DNA from: Lachnospiraceae bacterium
GTDB lineage: Bacteria; Bacillota; Clostridia; Lachnospirales; Lachnospiraceae
NCBI GenBank assembly: GCA_910575075.1
Contig: CAJTCY010000004.1
Coordinates: 62,001-126,000 of the forward strand
Direction of reading: 5' to 3'
Length of the DNA: 64,000 bases
Made by a program: the position numbers and the translations under genes. Position 1 is the stretch's first letter, and every line of letters begins with the position of its first letter. Shown one piece after another: positions 1-8,699 of this stretch. The notes beneath the pieces were generated by a model. It was given only the letters and a program-made list of their open reading frames with translations. It was not told where the DNA came from and ran no database searches.

Positions 1-69
1 TAGAATTTTTTTGTCAGTTATGATATTCTATAATTAATATAATTTTTATATAAGAAAGGGGAAGCTACT

Positions 70-1158
70 ATGAAAAAAACAGCTACAAAAGATTTACTGG
101 CTGGTATGGTTACTGCTATGCCCGTATACAGTAAAAGCGGACAGTTGATTCTTCCTGTCCAAACCCTTCTGACTACACAGCAGATTTCCCGTCTGGAGTT
201 CTATGGCATTGACTGGGTACATATACAGGAAGATGCAAAGGAAGCTTCCAACACAGATACGCCGGCACAGGAAGAATTTATCTCCTATTCCCAAAAAGTA
301 CGTAAAAGCAGGGAATTTCACACATTTAAAGTGGATTATAATAAGAAGACGCAGGTTCTGACCTCTTCCATCAACGATCTGATCACCAAGAATACGGCCG
401 TGGATTCCAACAGCCTGATCAAACAGGTCAGCAGCCTGTACAGCAACCATCTGACCTCGCTTTCTGTATTTGACATGCTGCATAATATGCGCCAGATTGA
501 TGATTCTACCTTTGCGCACAGCATCAATGTGGCGTTAATTGCACGAATGTTGGGAGAATGGCTTCACTTATCGGAAGAAGATCTGGACGTTTTGACTCTG
601 GCGGGACTTCTCCATGATCTTGGCAAATGTATCATCAATGACAAGATTCTGACAAAACCCAGCACTTTGACTACAGAAGAATTTGATGAAATCAAACGCC
701 ATCCTGTGGAAGGAGCAAAGCTTCTTAAATCTCAGAATTTGGACATCCGCATCAAAGAGGCGGCATTGATGCATCATGAACGCTGTGACGGCAGCGGCTA
801 CCCTTCCGGTTTACAAGGACCAGAAATCTCTGAGTTTGCCAAGATTATCGCCATTGCCGATGTTTATGACGCTATGACTTCCAACCGCTGCTATCGCAAA
901 GGTTTATGTCCTTTTGAAGTGATTGCTACATTTGAGAGGGAAGGGCTTGAGAAATATGATGCGGAGTATATTCTGACTTTCCTGACCCATATTATTGACA
1001 CTTACATGGGTAACTCTGTATTACTGAATGACGGTTCCATCGGCAACATCCTTATGATCAATAACCGCAAGCTTTCGCGTCCGCTGGTACGTCTCACTTC
1101 CAATGAATACATTGACCTTGGAAAACACCCTGAACTTTATATTCAGGCGATTATATAA
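70..1158 (+). CDS. HD-GYP domain cyclic-di-GMP phosphodiesterase-like protein
   Basis: 362 aa. The C-terminal two thirds is an HD-GYP domain: an HD pair in LLHDLGK (about residues 181-186), then HHERCDGSGYP (about 235-245), which carries the GYP signature. Proteins of this family hydrolyse cyclic di-GMP or related cyclic dinucleotides, with metals held by these His/Asp residues. The first about 130 residues resemble the N-terminal region often seen on clostridial HD-GYP proteins and contain no membrane segment, so the protein should be cytoplasmic. The ATG at 70 follows AAGGGGA at a good distance. The DUF1292 gene starts 25 bp downstream on the same strand and is probably co-transcribed. The substrate is not proven by sequence alone. 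Confidence 0.9.
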   Translation: MKKTATKDLLAGMVTAMPVYSKSGQLILPVQTLLTTQQISRLEFYGIDWVHIQEDAKEASNTDTPAQEEFISYSQKVRKSREFHTFKVDYNKKTQVLTSSINDLITKNTAVDSNSLIKQVSSLYSNHLTSLSVFDMLHNMRQIDDSTFAHSINVALIARMLGEWLHLSEEDLDVLTLAGLLHDLGKCIINDKILTKPSTLTTEEFDEIKRHPVEGAKLLKSQNLDIRIKEAALMHHERCDGSGYPSGLQGPEISEFAKIIAIADVYDAMTSNRCYRKGLCPFEVIATFEREGLEKYDAEYILTFLTHIIDTYMGNSVLLNDGSIGNILMINNRKLSRPLVRLTSNEYIDLGKHPELYIQAII

Positions 1159-1182
1159 TATAGAAAGAACGAGGTAATTATT

Positions 1183-1524
1183 ATGAGCGATACTCCAAAT
1201 TCCATCCCTCTGAGTGATATGGACGATGACGATATGGAAGACGTTCGTGTCACTTTAACCATGGATGATGATTCAGAAGTAGAATGCAGAATTCTCACTA
1301 TTTTCGATTTGGACGACCAGGATTATATCGTATTACTCCCTTTGGACAACGAAGGCGAGGATAATAAAGAAGGTGAGGTATTTATTTACCGATACTTTGA
1401 AGATTCAGAAGGCAATCCCAACCTGGAAGATATCGACAGCGAAGAAGAATATGAAGCAGTCGCTGACCGTTTTGAAGAACTTCTTGATGAAGCGGAATGG
1501 GATGCCCTGCTGGACGATGATTGA
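1183..1524 (+). CDS. DUF1292 family acidic protein
   Basis: 113 aa, very rich in Asp and Glu. The core (about residues 20-85) has the DUF1292 pattern: a VTLTMDDDSEVECRIL strand, then DDQDYIVLLP, then EVFIYRYFED. This family is common in Firmicutes, often near mreB/ruvX-type housekeeping genes, and has no known function. It is soluble with no signal peptide. The start follows GAGGTAATT. A hairpin terminator follows at 1602-1634, so with the HD-GYP gene it makes a two-gene unit. Confidence 0.85.
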   Translation: MSDTPNSIPLSDMDDDDMEDVRVTLTMDDDSEVECRILTIFDLDDQDYIVLLPLDNEGEDNKEGEVFIYRYFEDSEGNPNLEDIDSEEEYEAVADRFEELLDEAEWDALLDDD

Positions 1525-1601
1525 TTATCGTAAGCAAAACATCCGCATTTTAGGAACTGAACATAGAAATAAAAACCAAATAGGAATCATAGTTATGAAC
1601 T

Positions 1602-1634
1602 GGCAGGAGCATGGATGTTCTCCTGCCTTTCTCT
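1602..1634 (+). terminator. Rho-independent terminator after DUF1292 gene
   Basis: Perfect 8-bp stem GGCAGGAG (1602-1609) / CTCCTGCC (1620-1627) with a 10-nt loop, followed by TTTCTCTT. Confidence 0.8.
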
Positions 1635-1740
1635 TAACCAGGCTGCGTTTGTCAAGTAAGGATAAAAAATCATTACATTAATGAAAAGATTGATTTATCT
1701 GCATTTTTATGTACCTCAAAGATCTAAAATGCTTTGGCAG

Positions 1741-3616
1741 TTAAATCTTATCTTTTGCCGGCATCCCCTGCATTTCCGGCACAAACCTGGAAACCTCCAG
1801 CTCTCTGCCATTAAATTTTTTCACACTGTGAATGTATAATTCCTGTTTGGCACGTGTGATTCCCACATAAAACATTCGTCTCTCTTCTTGCAGATCGGCA
1901 TCCAGAAGAGCTTTTTTATACGGCATCAGCTCCTCATTGACATCCAAAATATGTACAACCGGAAATTCCAGTCCTTTTGCGCTGTGCAGGGTGGCAAGAG
2001 AAACACAATCTGTCAGCAGTTCCTGCTGACGTTTTTGTTTTAACAGTTCTTGTGTATATTCTTCCATGTGAGAAAACCATGCGTCATAACTGGAAAATGC
2101 CTGTGCGCCGTCCTGAAGTTCATCCAGGACTTCCAATAGATTTTCCTGGCTGATTCTGCGATAATCTGCATACTCTTTCAGAAAATCCTCATAGCCGATT
2201 CCCATACGGATATAATTCATCGCCGCATAAGGTGAAAGACGGCTGATCACCCGCAAATCTGCCTCCAATTGTTCAATTCGTTCTGCAACCCAGTGCTGAT
2301 TTTTATCGTAAAAATAATCTGCCCACACATCAAACGCCACCTCCGCCTCATCGAGACTATCCCTGGTTATATAACGGTTGGGACGATTCATAATCTTTAA
2401 AATATCTTTACGGCTGCGGCTCCCCAGGGCAAGACGTATATAAGTTAAAATATCTCTGGTAATCCAATGCTCATAGAGGTTGGGAATGTTATCCCTGGTC
2501 CGAAAGGGAATGTTATACGCCATAAGCTGAGACATAAAGTACCTGGGCTGGGTATTCGTGCGAAACAATACGGCAATATCATTGTAAGTATATCCTTGCT
2601 GGCAGGATTTTAAAATATGTTCTATAATAGCCTTTCCTTCCTCCTGCTGCCCATTCCAGAGATGACACTGGACCCGCCGCTGTGTTGCTTCCGTTTCTGC
2701 TGTTGACTCTCTGGGGCGTATTTTCTTCTCAAACCGTTCCGAGTTATGAGAAATCAATCGCAGCGACGCTTCCACAATCTCTTTGGCAGAGCGGTAATTT
2801 ATATCTAAGAGCACCCTTTTTGCCTTAGGATACGTTTTCTCAAAGCCCAGCATCAGCTCCGGTTTTGCCCCTCGAAACCGATAAATAGACTGGTCGTCAT
2901 CTCCTACGATAAACAAGTTATTTTCCGGCAGGGCCAGCATTCTCATAATCGCAAACTGAACGCTGTTGATATCCTGAAACTCATCAATCAGTATATACTG
3001 AAATTTTTTCTGCCATGCTGACAGAATGTCCTTGCGCTCTCTCAGCAGTTCATAGCAATATACCAGCATATCATCAAAATCAATCAGCCTTTGCCGACGC
3101 ATTCTCTGATCATATCCCTGGTAAATCTGCTCAAAAACCTCTTTCCCGCAATTTTTAGGATAATAATGCTGCAGAAGAATGCCTGTATTTTTTACTATGC
3201 TGATTTCTCCCAGCAAATCACCGATAAATTCATTTTCATCTTCATATTCCAAATGCATTTTCTGAATAATTTCCCGGATAAATTGAAATCTCTGTTCTTC
3301 TTTGGCAATATTTCCGCCGTGAAACCCATAGGCATATTTTAAAATCTGAAAAAAAACTGCATGAAAGGTTCCAAAAGTAACGGGTTCTTTCCTGCCCATC
3401 AGCACTTGAAAGCGTTCTTTCATCTCTGCTGCGGCCGCTCTGGTAAACGTTATCACAAGAATATGTGATGGTTCTATCCCCTTATTTAAAATCAAATATC
3501 TGGTCCGTTCTGTGATAACCCTGGTTTTACCCGCTGCCAGGTCCAGCTATGCATAAGCAGGCTCCTTTAAAGTGCTTAATTGCCTCACTTTGAGACTTAT
3601 CAAAAATATATTCCAT
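1741..3616 (-). pseudogene. UvrD/PcrA-like SF1 DNA helicase, frameshifted inside Walker A
   Basis: This is a superfamily-1A 3'-5' helicase of about 620 aa. The N-terminus starts at the ATG at 3616 (MEYIFDKSQSEAIKHF) with GGAGG upstream, and reads to CIAGPGSG, where a TAA stop follows. In the next frame the protein continues at once with KTRVITERTRYLIL and stays open to 1741. Removing one base, the A at about 3529 on the plus strand, restores the P-loop GPGSGKT. The second frame contains VITFTRAAAAEM (Ia), LIDEFQDIN (II), VGDDDQSIYRFRGA (III), YRSAKEI (IV), LATLHSAKGLEF (V) and VGITRAKQEL (VI). The gene lies 38 bp downstream of gltX on the same strand. The change is either a real inactivating indel or a base-calling error. 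A protein restarted downstream would lack the P-loop and should have no ATPase activity. Confidence 0.88.
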
Positions 3617-3654
3617 ATTTGTGAAGTTCCTCCATTTGTGTTTTTCCGATTTCA

Positions 3655-5121
3655 TTAAGCCTCGATGGATGCTTCCAGTTTTGCCACTGCTGCGCGCAGC
3701 CTCGCCAGAGATTCTTCCTTGCCAAGCAGTTCCATAAGCTCGGTCGCGCCTCCCGGCGTCATCTGCTTTCCAGATACTGCCGTGCGCACCGGCCACATCA
3801 CATATCCGTTTTTGCATCCTTTGTCTGAGACATAGTTGCAAAGAGTTTCATATAATGCATCATTGGAGTAATCCTCTTGCGCTTCCAGAACAGGAATCAG
3901 TTCCTTTAGAACCTCAAGAGAAGATTCGGGCGTGGTTTTCATCTTCTTATGGGCATACATTGTGCAGTCATATTCCGGCACTTCCTCCAAAAAATCAATA
4001 TGCTCTGCAATATCCGGGAAAATTTCAATTCTTGTCTTCACCATTGCTGCAATCTTTTTCAAGTCAAAATCTTTCGTCAGGCATTTTTTGATATAAGGCT
4101 CCGCCATCTCATAAAATTCAGCAAAATCCATAGCTTTCAGATATTCGCCATTCATCCATTTCAGCTTTACAATATCAAAGACTGCCGGAGATTTGCTGAT
4201 TCTGTGATAATCGAACTTCTCTATCAATTCGTCAAGGGTAAAAATCTCTCGGTTTTCTTCTGGACTCCACCCTAACAAAGCAATATAATTTACTACTGCC
4301 TCAGTGAGAAACCCCTGTTCTATCAGTTCTTCAAAAGAAGCATGTCCGCTGCGCTTTGACAGTTTTTTGTGATTCTCGTCGGTAATCAGAGGCAGATGAA
4401 TATAAACCGGAGACTCCCAGCCAAACGCATCATAGAGCCTTTGGTATTTGGGTGCGGAAGACAAATACTCATTCCCTCTTACCACATGGGTGATATTCAT
4501 AGTATGGTCATCTACCACATTTGCAAAATTATACGTTGGATAACCGTCAGATTTGATCAAAATCATATCATCCAGCTCCGCATTTTCCACACGAATGTCC
4601 CCATACAGTTCATCATGGAATGTCGTGCTCCCTTCCATGGGAATATTCTGACGAATGACAAAAGGCTTTCCTGCCGCAAGATTTTCCTCCACTTCCTCTT
4701 TCGTCAGAGAAAGGCAATGCTTGTCGTACATCATAATCTCTTTGCCTTCCACAATCTCTGTCTTTAAGGACTCCAGACGTTCTTTATCACAAAAGCAGTA
4801 GTAAGCTTCCCCCCGCTCGACAAGCTTTTTGGCATAATCCATATAAATTCCGCTTTTCATACGCTCACTCTGGACATAGGGGCCGAACCCGCCATCCTTA
4901 TCCGGTCCTTCATCATGCTGTAATCCTGCCTGTTCCAGTGTCCGATAAATAATTTCAGTTGCTCCCTCTACAAAACGCTCCTGGTCTGTATCCTCAATAC
5001 GGAGCATAAAATCTCCTCCTGCATGTTTCGCAATCAAAAACTCATACAGGGCCGAGCGAAGATTTCCCACGTGCATCTTCCCTGTGGGGCTGGGTGCGTA
5101 TCTTGTTCGTACTTTATTCAT
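3655..5121 (-). CDS. gltX: Glutamyl-tRNA synthetase
   Basis: 488 aa, full length for a bacterial GltX. It charges tRNA-Glu (or tRNA-Gln in organisms that use the amidotransferase route) with glutamate in the cytoplasm. Class I signatures are clear: [13 protein letters not shown] (about 8-20, the HIGH-like motif) and KLSKRSG (about 253-259, the KMSKS loop). The anticodon-binding C-terminal half is present ([11 protein letters not shown]). The start follows AAGGAG. A good sigma-A promoter lies just upstream (5153-5181). The frameshifted helicase follows closely and probably shares the transcript. Confidence 0.97.
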   Translation of the reverse strand: MNKVRTRYAPSPTGKMHVGNLRSALYEFLIAKHAGGDFMLRIEDTDQERFVEGATEIIYRTLEQAGLQHDEGPDKDGGFGPYVQSERMKSGIYMDYAKKLVERGEAYYCFCDKERLESLKTEIVEGKEIMMYDKHCLSLTKEEVEENLAAGKPFVIRQNIPMEGSTTFHDELYGDIRVENAELDDMILIKSDGYPTYNFANVVDDHTMNITHVVRGNEYLSSAPKYQRLYDAFGWESPVYIHLPLITDENHKKLSKRSGHASFEELIEQGFLTEAVVNYIALLGWSPEENREIFTLDELIEKFDYHRISKSPAVFDIVKLKWMNGEYLKAMDFAEFYEMAEPYIKKCLTKDFDLKKIAAMVKTRIEIFPDIAEHIDFLEEVPEYDCTMYAHKKMKTTPESSLEVLKELIPVLEAQEDYSNDALYETLCNYVSDKGCKNGYVMWPVRTAVSGKQMTPGGATELMELLGKEESLARLRAAVAKLEASIEA

Positions 5122-5152
5122 TGTGATTCTCCTTTTTTCTTAGCTGATGCCT

Positions 5153-5181
5153 ATTATATACTACCCTTCCACAATTTACAA
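5153..5181 (-). promoter_or_regulatory. Sigma-A type promoter of gltX
   Basis: On the minus strand TTGTAA (-35), a 17-bp spacer and TATAAT (-10), about 32 bp upstream of the gltX start codon. Confidence 0.75.
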
Positions 5182-5211
5182 GTTTTGAGTTTTCCCTTTT
5201 TTTGATTTTAT

Positions 5212-5342
5212 AGTACCAAAAGGTTTCCAGCACAAAGTGTTGGAAACACTTTGCACAGAAAAGTGCTATGGAAAGCTGGCTTTCCAGACACTTTTGGTGC
5301 AAGATGTCTATGCTGCTAAAGGCAGCAAGACCTTTTGGCACT
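5212..5342. repeat. Nested palindromic element (131 bp)
   Basis: Outer arms AGTACCAAAAGGTTT (5212-5226) and AGACCTTTTGGCACT (5328-5342) are inverted with 13 of 15 matches. Several smaller palindromes lie inside: GTTTCCA/TGGAAAC around 5223-5247, TGGAAAG/CTTTCCA around 5269-5286 and TGCTGC/GCAGCA around 5311-5326. It lacks the U-run of a terminator and sits between the gltX promoter and the ABC-operon terminator. It could be a small non-autonomous mobile repeat or a structured RNA. No second copy was noticed in the window. Confidence 0.6.
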
Positions 5343-5392
5343 AAAATATTGGTTGTTGTTAAAAATGGGGAAACTCAAATTTGCAAGTAAAA

Positions 5393-5433
5393 GGACCGCC
5401 ATATCCAGGAAAAACACATAGATACGGCGGTCC
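5393..5433 (-). terminator. Terminator of the NatAB-like operon
   Basis: Inverted GGACCGCC (5393-5400) / GGCGGTCC (5426-5433), extended by three further pairs after one mismatch. On the minus strand the second arm is followed by TTTTACTT. It lies about 100 bp after the permease stop. Confidence 0.65.
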
Positions 5434-5537
5434 AATGCATATTATTACTCCATTTAACCGCTGGAATAATAATGATTACAGCATATTTCTGTGGAAAGCT
5501 ATCTTCAAACACCTTCTGCCGCAAAACATATGCTGCC

Positions 5538-6725
5538 CTATTTTGAAAACATCACTTTCTCATTATCAAACATTTTCGCAAGAACAAAAACTCCAATACC
5601 TGCATAGCAGATATTTGCAACGACTGTCACAATAATGTTTACAAGATTCGGCTCCATGGAAAAAATACCGTTCATGCTCTGCACACTGTTGTACAGTGGA
5701 ATCAAATACCAAACCGGCTCTGTCATACAAAGGCTCTCCACCATAGAAGTAACTCCCAGAAGCATGGAAATAATCATAACTGGCGTTACCCAACCGGTAG
5801 CTTCCTTTACATTTTTTGCAAATGCTGAAATGATAGAGACAATCGTTATAATTACCAGTACTGTTGACAGAATCACCAGAAGTGTCAGTGCATAATCATC
5901 AATTCCATATACACTGGCATTCACATTTTCCTGTTCTCCCATCAGTTTCGGCAGTGAAAGCATCGTACCCAGGAAGCTGGAAAGAGCGCTTAAAATTGCA
6001 ATCACACTCAGACTGATAATCTTACCAATGGCAAGATGGCTGCGTTTTACAGGGGTAACCAAAAGTGTTGCAATGGTTCCTCTCTCCTTCTCACCTGCGA
6101 TGGATTCCGGCGCCACCGCCATACAGCCGGTAAACAAAAATATCATCAGAAGCATCGGTACCATCATGGAAAAAACCTGTGCTGACAAATCCTCTTCCGT
6201 TGCCATATCATACACTTCCTCACCCGGATTGACATCAAATTTATTGGCAAGTGCCGATTCATAAGTATCCAGCAAATCCCGCATCATATTGTATGCCGAC
6301 TGAGAATCATTGTCTGTAGAATTATAATAAAGCTTTACTGCTGGCGCTTTGGTTCCTGACGCCACATCATATGCTGCCACCTGCGTATCAAAATCTTCTG
6401 GAAATACCGCTACAATATCATAGCCTTCTTCTGTGTTCTGAAGTGCATCCAGCGCCTCTTCTATTTTATCTCCGGAAAGATCATGGAACTCCATGGGCAC
6501 CCCGCTCTCAGACATGGTTTTTATACTGTCAGGCAGATGTTCTGCATAAATACTGGTAACGTGTTCGTCCGAAGAGCCAAATTGTGAACTTAACCCCGTT
6601 CCCATGAAAGAATAGAGGAGATAGATCATTAGTCCCGGCATAAGCAGCGTTGTCAATACCATTCTGCGGTCGGTAAAAAAACGTGTCAATTCTTTCTTCA
6701 TTACTGTCATTATACTATTTTTCAT
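5538..6725 (-). CDS. ABC-2 type exporter permease (NatB-like)
   Basis: 395 aa from the ATG at 6725, which overlaps the end of the ATPase gene (the ATPase stop lies 8 bp inside it) and has AGGTGAG upstream. This start is preferred over the more distal in-frame Met at 6758. The topology is that of a NatB/ABC-2 subunit: one N-terminal helix (about residues 20-40), a long extracytoplasmic domain (about 45-185), then five to six C-terminal membrane helices including VFSMMVPMLLMIFLFTGCMAV. The conserved PESIAGEKERGTIATLLVTPVKR stretch (about 210-232) is typical of this family. With the ATPase at 6715-7497 it should export an unknown substrate; NatAB homologues export sodium, and others export drugs or peptides. 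Confidence 0.88.
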   Translation of the reverse strand: MKNSIMTVMKKELTRFFTDRRMVLTTLLMPGLMIYLLYSFMGTGLSSQFGSSDEHVTSIYAEHLPDSIKTMSESGVPMEFHDLSGDKIEEALDALQNTEEGYDIVAVFPEDFDTQVAAYDVASGTKAPAVKLYYNSTDNDSQSAYNMMRDLLDTYESALANKFDVNPGEEVYDMATEEDLSAQVFSMMVPMLLMIFLFTGCMAVAPESIAGEKERGTIATLLVTPVKRSHLAIGKIISLSVIAILSALSSFLGTMLSLPKLMGEQENVNASVYGIDDYALTLLVILSTVLVIITIVSIISAFAKNVKEATGWVTPVMIISMLLGVTSMVESLCMTEPVWYLIPLYNSVQSMNGIFSMEPNLVNIIVTVVANICYAGIGVFVLAKMFDNEKVMFSK

Positions 6726-7497
6726 AAGTCTCACCTGCTCTTTCTGCATAAATATCAAAGAACTTATCTTCCAGAGATTTCTCTATGGTAAGATTATCCA
6801 GGGTGTCACAGACTGCCATCTTTCCATCTATAATAACACCTACTCTGTCACAGATTTTCTCAATCAAACTGAAGATATGAGTCGATACAATGATGGTCTT
6901 TCCCTGCTCTTTCAGTTCCAGCAGAAAATCTGTCACTACCTTGGCAGTCAGCACATCCAGTCCGTTGGTTGGCTCATCAAAAATAATAATATCTGGATTA
7001 TGTACAATGGAAATTACCAGCGATACTTTCTGTTTCATTCCAGTGGAAAGGTTGCCCACCTTCACCTCTGCAAATTCAGTGATCCCAAACCGTTCAAACA
7101 GTTTCTGTTTTCTTTCCATAGCCTCTGCCTTTTCCACGCCATGAAGCTCTGCAAAAAAAGAAAAGAGATAATTCGGTGTGAAAAACTCTTCCAGTTTCAG
7201 TTCACTGGTAAGAAAACCTATCTTACTGCGGACTTCGGCCGGATTTTTCACGACACTGGAACCTTCTACCAGTACATCCCCCTGATCTGGCTTCACCAGC
7301 GCCGACATCATTCGCAGCGTGGTAGTCTTACCTGCGCCATTAGGACCCAACAGTCCGAAGACTTCCCCCTCATATGCCGTAAAACTCAGATTATCGACCG
7401 CCACTTTTATGCGCTCTTTGGTATTCTGAATCTTCTGCTGTTTTGCCGAAATCTTAAAACTTTTCCTTAAGTTCTGCACTTTTAGTAATTCTCTCAT
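6715..7497 (-). CDS. ABC transporter ATP-binding protein (NatA-like)
   Basis: About 260 aa starting at the ATG at 7497, which has GGAAGG upstream. Motifs are Walker A GPNGAGKTTTLRM, signature LSTGMKQKVSL, Walker B IIIFDEPTNGLD and the H-loop in IIVSTHIFS. The C-terminus extends past the nucleotide-binding domain by about 40 residues, as in NatA-type ATPases. It overlaps the permease by 11 bp, which implies translational coupling. A promoter candidate lies at 7540-7568. The substrate cannot be told from sequence. Confidence 0.93.
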   Translation of the reverse strand: MRELLKVQNLRKSFKISAKQQKIQNTKERIKVAVDNLSFTAYEGEVFGLLGPNGAGKTTTLRMMSALVKPDQGDVLVEGSSVVKNPAEVRSKIGFLTSELKLEEFFTPNYLFSFFAELHGVEKAEAMERKQKLFERFGITEFAEVKVGNLSTGMKQKVSLVISIVHNPDIIIFDEPTNGLDVLTAKVVTDFLLELKEQGKTIIVSTHIFSLIEKICDRVGVIIDGKMAVCDTLDNLTIEKSLEDKFFDIYAERAGETYEK

Positions 7498-7539
7498 AAG
7501 CAATCCTTCCTCTGTGTATCATTGTACTATTTATCTAAT

Positions 7540-7568
7540 ACAATAAAACAATCTTCTGTCTTTGTCAA
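7540..7568 (-). promoter_or_regulatory. Putative promoter of the NatAB-like operon
   Basis: Minus-strand TTGACA, 17-bp spacer, TATTGT. Just downstream is an inverted ATTGTA/TACAAT pair (7521-7526 and 7539-7544) that could be an operator. The -10 is imperfect (4 of 6). Confidence 0.5.
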
Positions 7569-7575
7569 GAACAAT

Positions 7576-8136
7576 TTACTGATAAAGTTTCAATTTATTA
7601 ATTTTCCTGGTAAATCGGATAACCATGATAATAATGGTTATGGTAAACGCATATGGAAGGCACAGGCCTAGAAACATTACCACATTTTCACCCAAATTAG
7701 GTCCCCAGTAATTTGTTACATAATTTATATAATTTGCCGTTTGAAAGATACTGAGAAAGAATTCTATCAGTCCCACTAGCAAAAACAGCCGGCGCAGACG
7801 CCCAAACAGCCTGATCTCAGATTCAGGATCTGTGTAAAGCTTAAAGTTCCCTTTACATGTCTCCTTACGGAAAATCATATAAAAAACCCAGGAACATACA
7901 TATTCAGCGCCTGTTGATTCTACAAACTCTATGTAATCCCGTTTTCTCTGGTCACGGCTGCCTGTTCCTCCCTGAAACTCCGGCAAGTCCACCTGATAAG
8001 TATACTGACCGGGAGCACATGGCATGAAGGTGTAAACTCCCATGAAAAAATTCGTCATTCCCCATCCCTGCCGGCACATTTCATTCAGCCATTTTTCTTC
8101 TTTTTCTTTATCAAAAAACAACTTAAATTTCCTCAT
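7576..8136 (-). CDS. DUF2812 family membrane protein
   Basis: 186 aa from the ATG at 8136, which has AAGGAGGAAA upstream and overlaps the end of the PadR gene. The N-terminal half has the DUF2812 pattern (FKLFFDKEKEEKWLNEM, GYTF-like GVYTFMPC, then YTYQVDLPEF). The C-terminal half has two membrane helices (about residues 116-135 and 150-175). DUF2812 proteins are very often paired with PadR-type regulators in Firmicutes. A membrane sensor or partner role for the PadR protein is an inference; the biochemical function is unknown. Confidence 0.85.
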   Translation of the reverse strand: MRKFKLFFDKEKEEKWLNEMCRQGWGMTNFFMGVYTFMPCAPGQYTYQVDLPEFQGGTGSRDQRKRDYIEFVESTGAEYVCSWVFYMIFRKETCKGNFKLYTDPESEIRLFGRLRRLFLLVGLIEFFLSIFQTANYINYVTNYWGPNLGENVVMFLGLCLPYAFTITIIIMVIRFTRKINKLKLYQ

Positions 8137-8473
8137 GCTTTTCCTCCTTGCCTGCTTCTGTGCACATAATATTCCTGCCATTTTCCAGCAGTTCTTCCAA
8201 CCTCTTAATTTCCTGTTCCAGCGCAGTATTTCCCTTCTCTGTTATCAGATACTGCTTCTTCTTCCTGGAATGCTTATCTTCACTATACAGCCGAATCCAC
8301 CCCCGGTCCAACAAGGTATTGACCGCTCCATAGAGCGTGCCTGCTCCCAGTTCCAGCCTGCCCTTAGTGATCTCTAAGGTATTCTGAATAATTCCATATC
8401 CATGATTCGGTGCTTTTAAAGACAGCAAAATATAATATACCGCTTCTGTCATGGCCGTCTGCCTCTCTGCCAA
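8123..8473 (-). CDS. PadR family transcriptional regulator
   Basis: 116 aa. The N-terminal winged helix shows the family pattern: AVYYILLSLKAPNHGYGIIQNT, then LGAGTLYGAVNTLLDRGWI, then KQYLITEKG. A charged C-terminal helix (about 85-112) should form the dimer. It leads an operon with the DUF2812 gene (14-bp overlap). The promoter carries a palindrome over the -10 box (8528-8544), which suggests that it represses itself until a ligand is bound. Confidence 0.92.
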   Translation of the reverse strand: MAERQTAMTEAVYYILLSLKAPNHGYGIIQNTLEITKGRLELGAGTLYGAVNTLLDRGWIRLYSEDKHSRKKKQYLITEKGNTALEQEIKRLEELLENGRNIMCTEAGKEEKHEEI

Positions 8474-8527
8474 ACAATCACCACCTCACCCATATAACTA
8501 TTATCGCTTTATGATACATCACCTTCC

Positions 8528-8565
8528 GATATATTTAATATATCAGATGACGATATATTTGTCAA
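8528..8565 (-). promoter_or_regulatory. PadR operon promoter overlapped by a palindromic operator
   Basis: Minus strand: TTGACA (8560-8565), exact 17-bp spacer, TATATT (8537-8542). A perfect 17-nt palindrome GATATATTTAATATATC (8528-8544) covers the -10, and a related half-site CGATATATTTGTC lies at 8551-8563 over the -35. This arrangement fits repression by steric block. That PadR is the binder is inferred from adjacency. Confidence 0.75.
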
Positions 8566-8699
8566 TCCTTCCTCTCCTAAATTATGTTTTTGTTGTGTTT
8601 ACATTTCTAATATGTTATTATAATAACCAATCATGTATAGTGGGGTTTTATTATTTAAATCAAAAATACCCCCAAAATAATTAAAAAGGAGGTCTTTTT

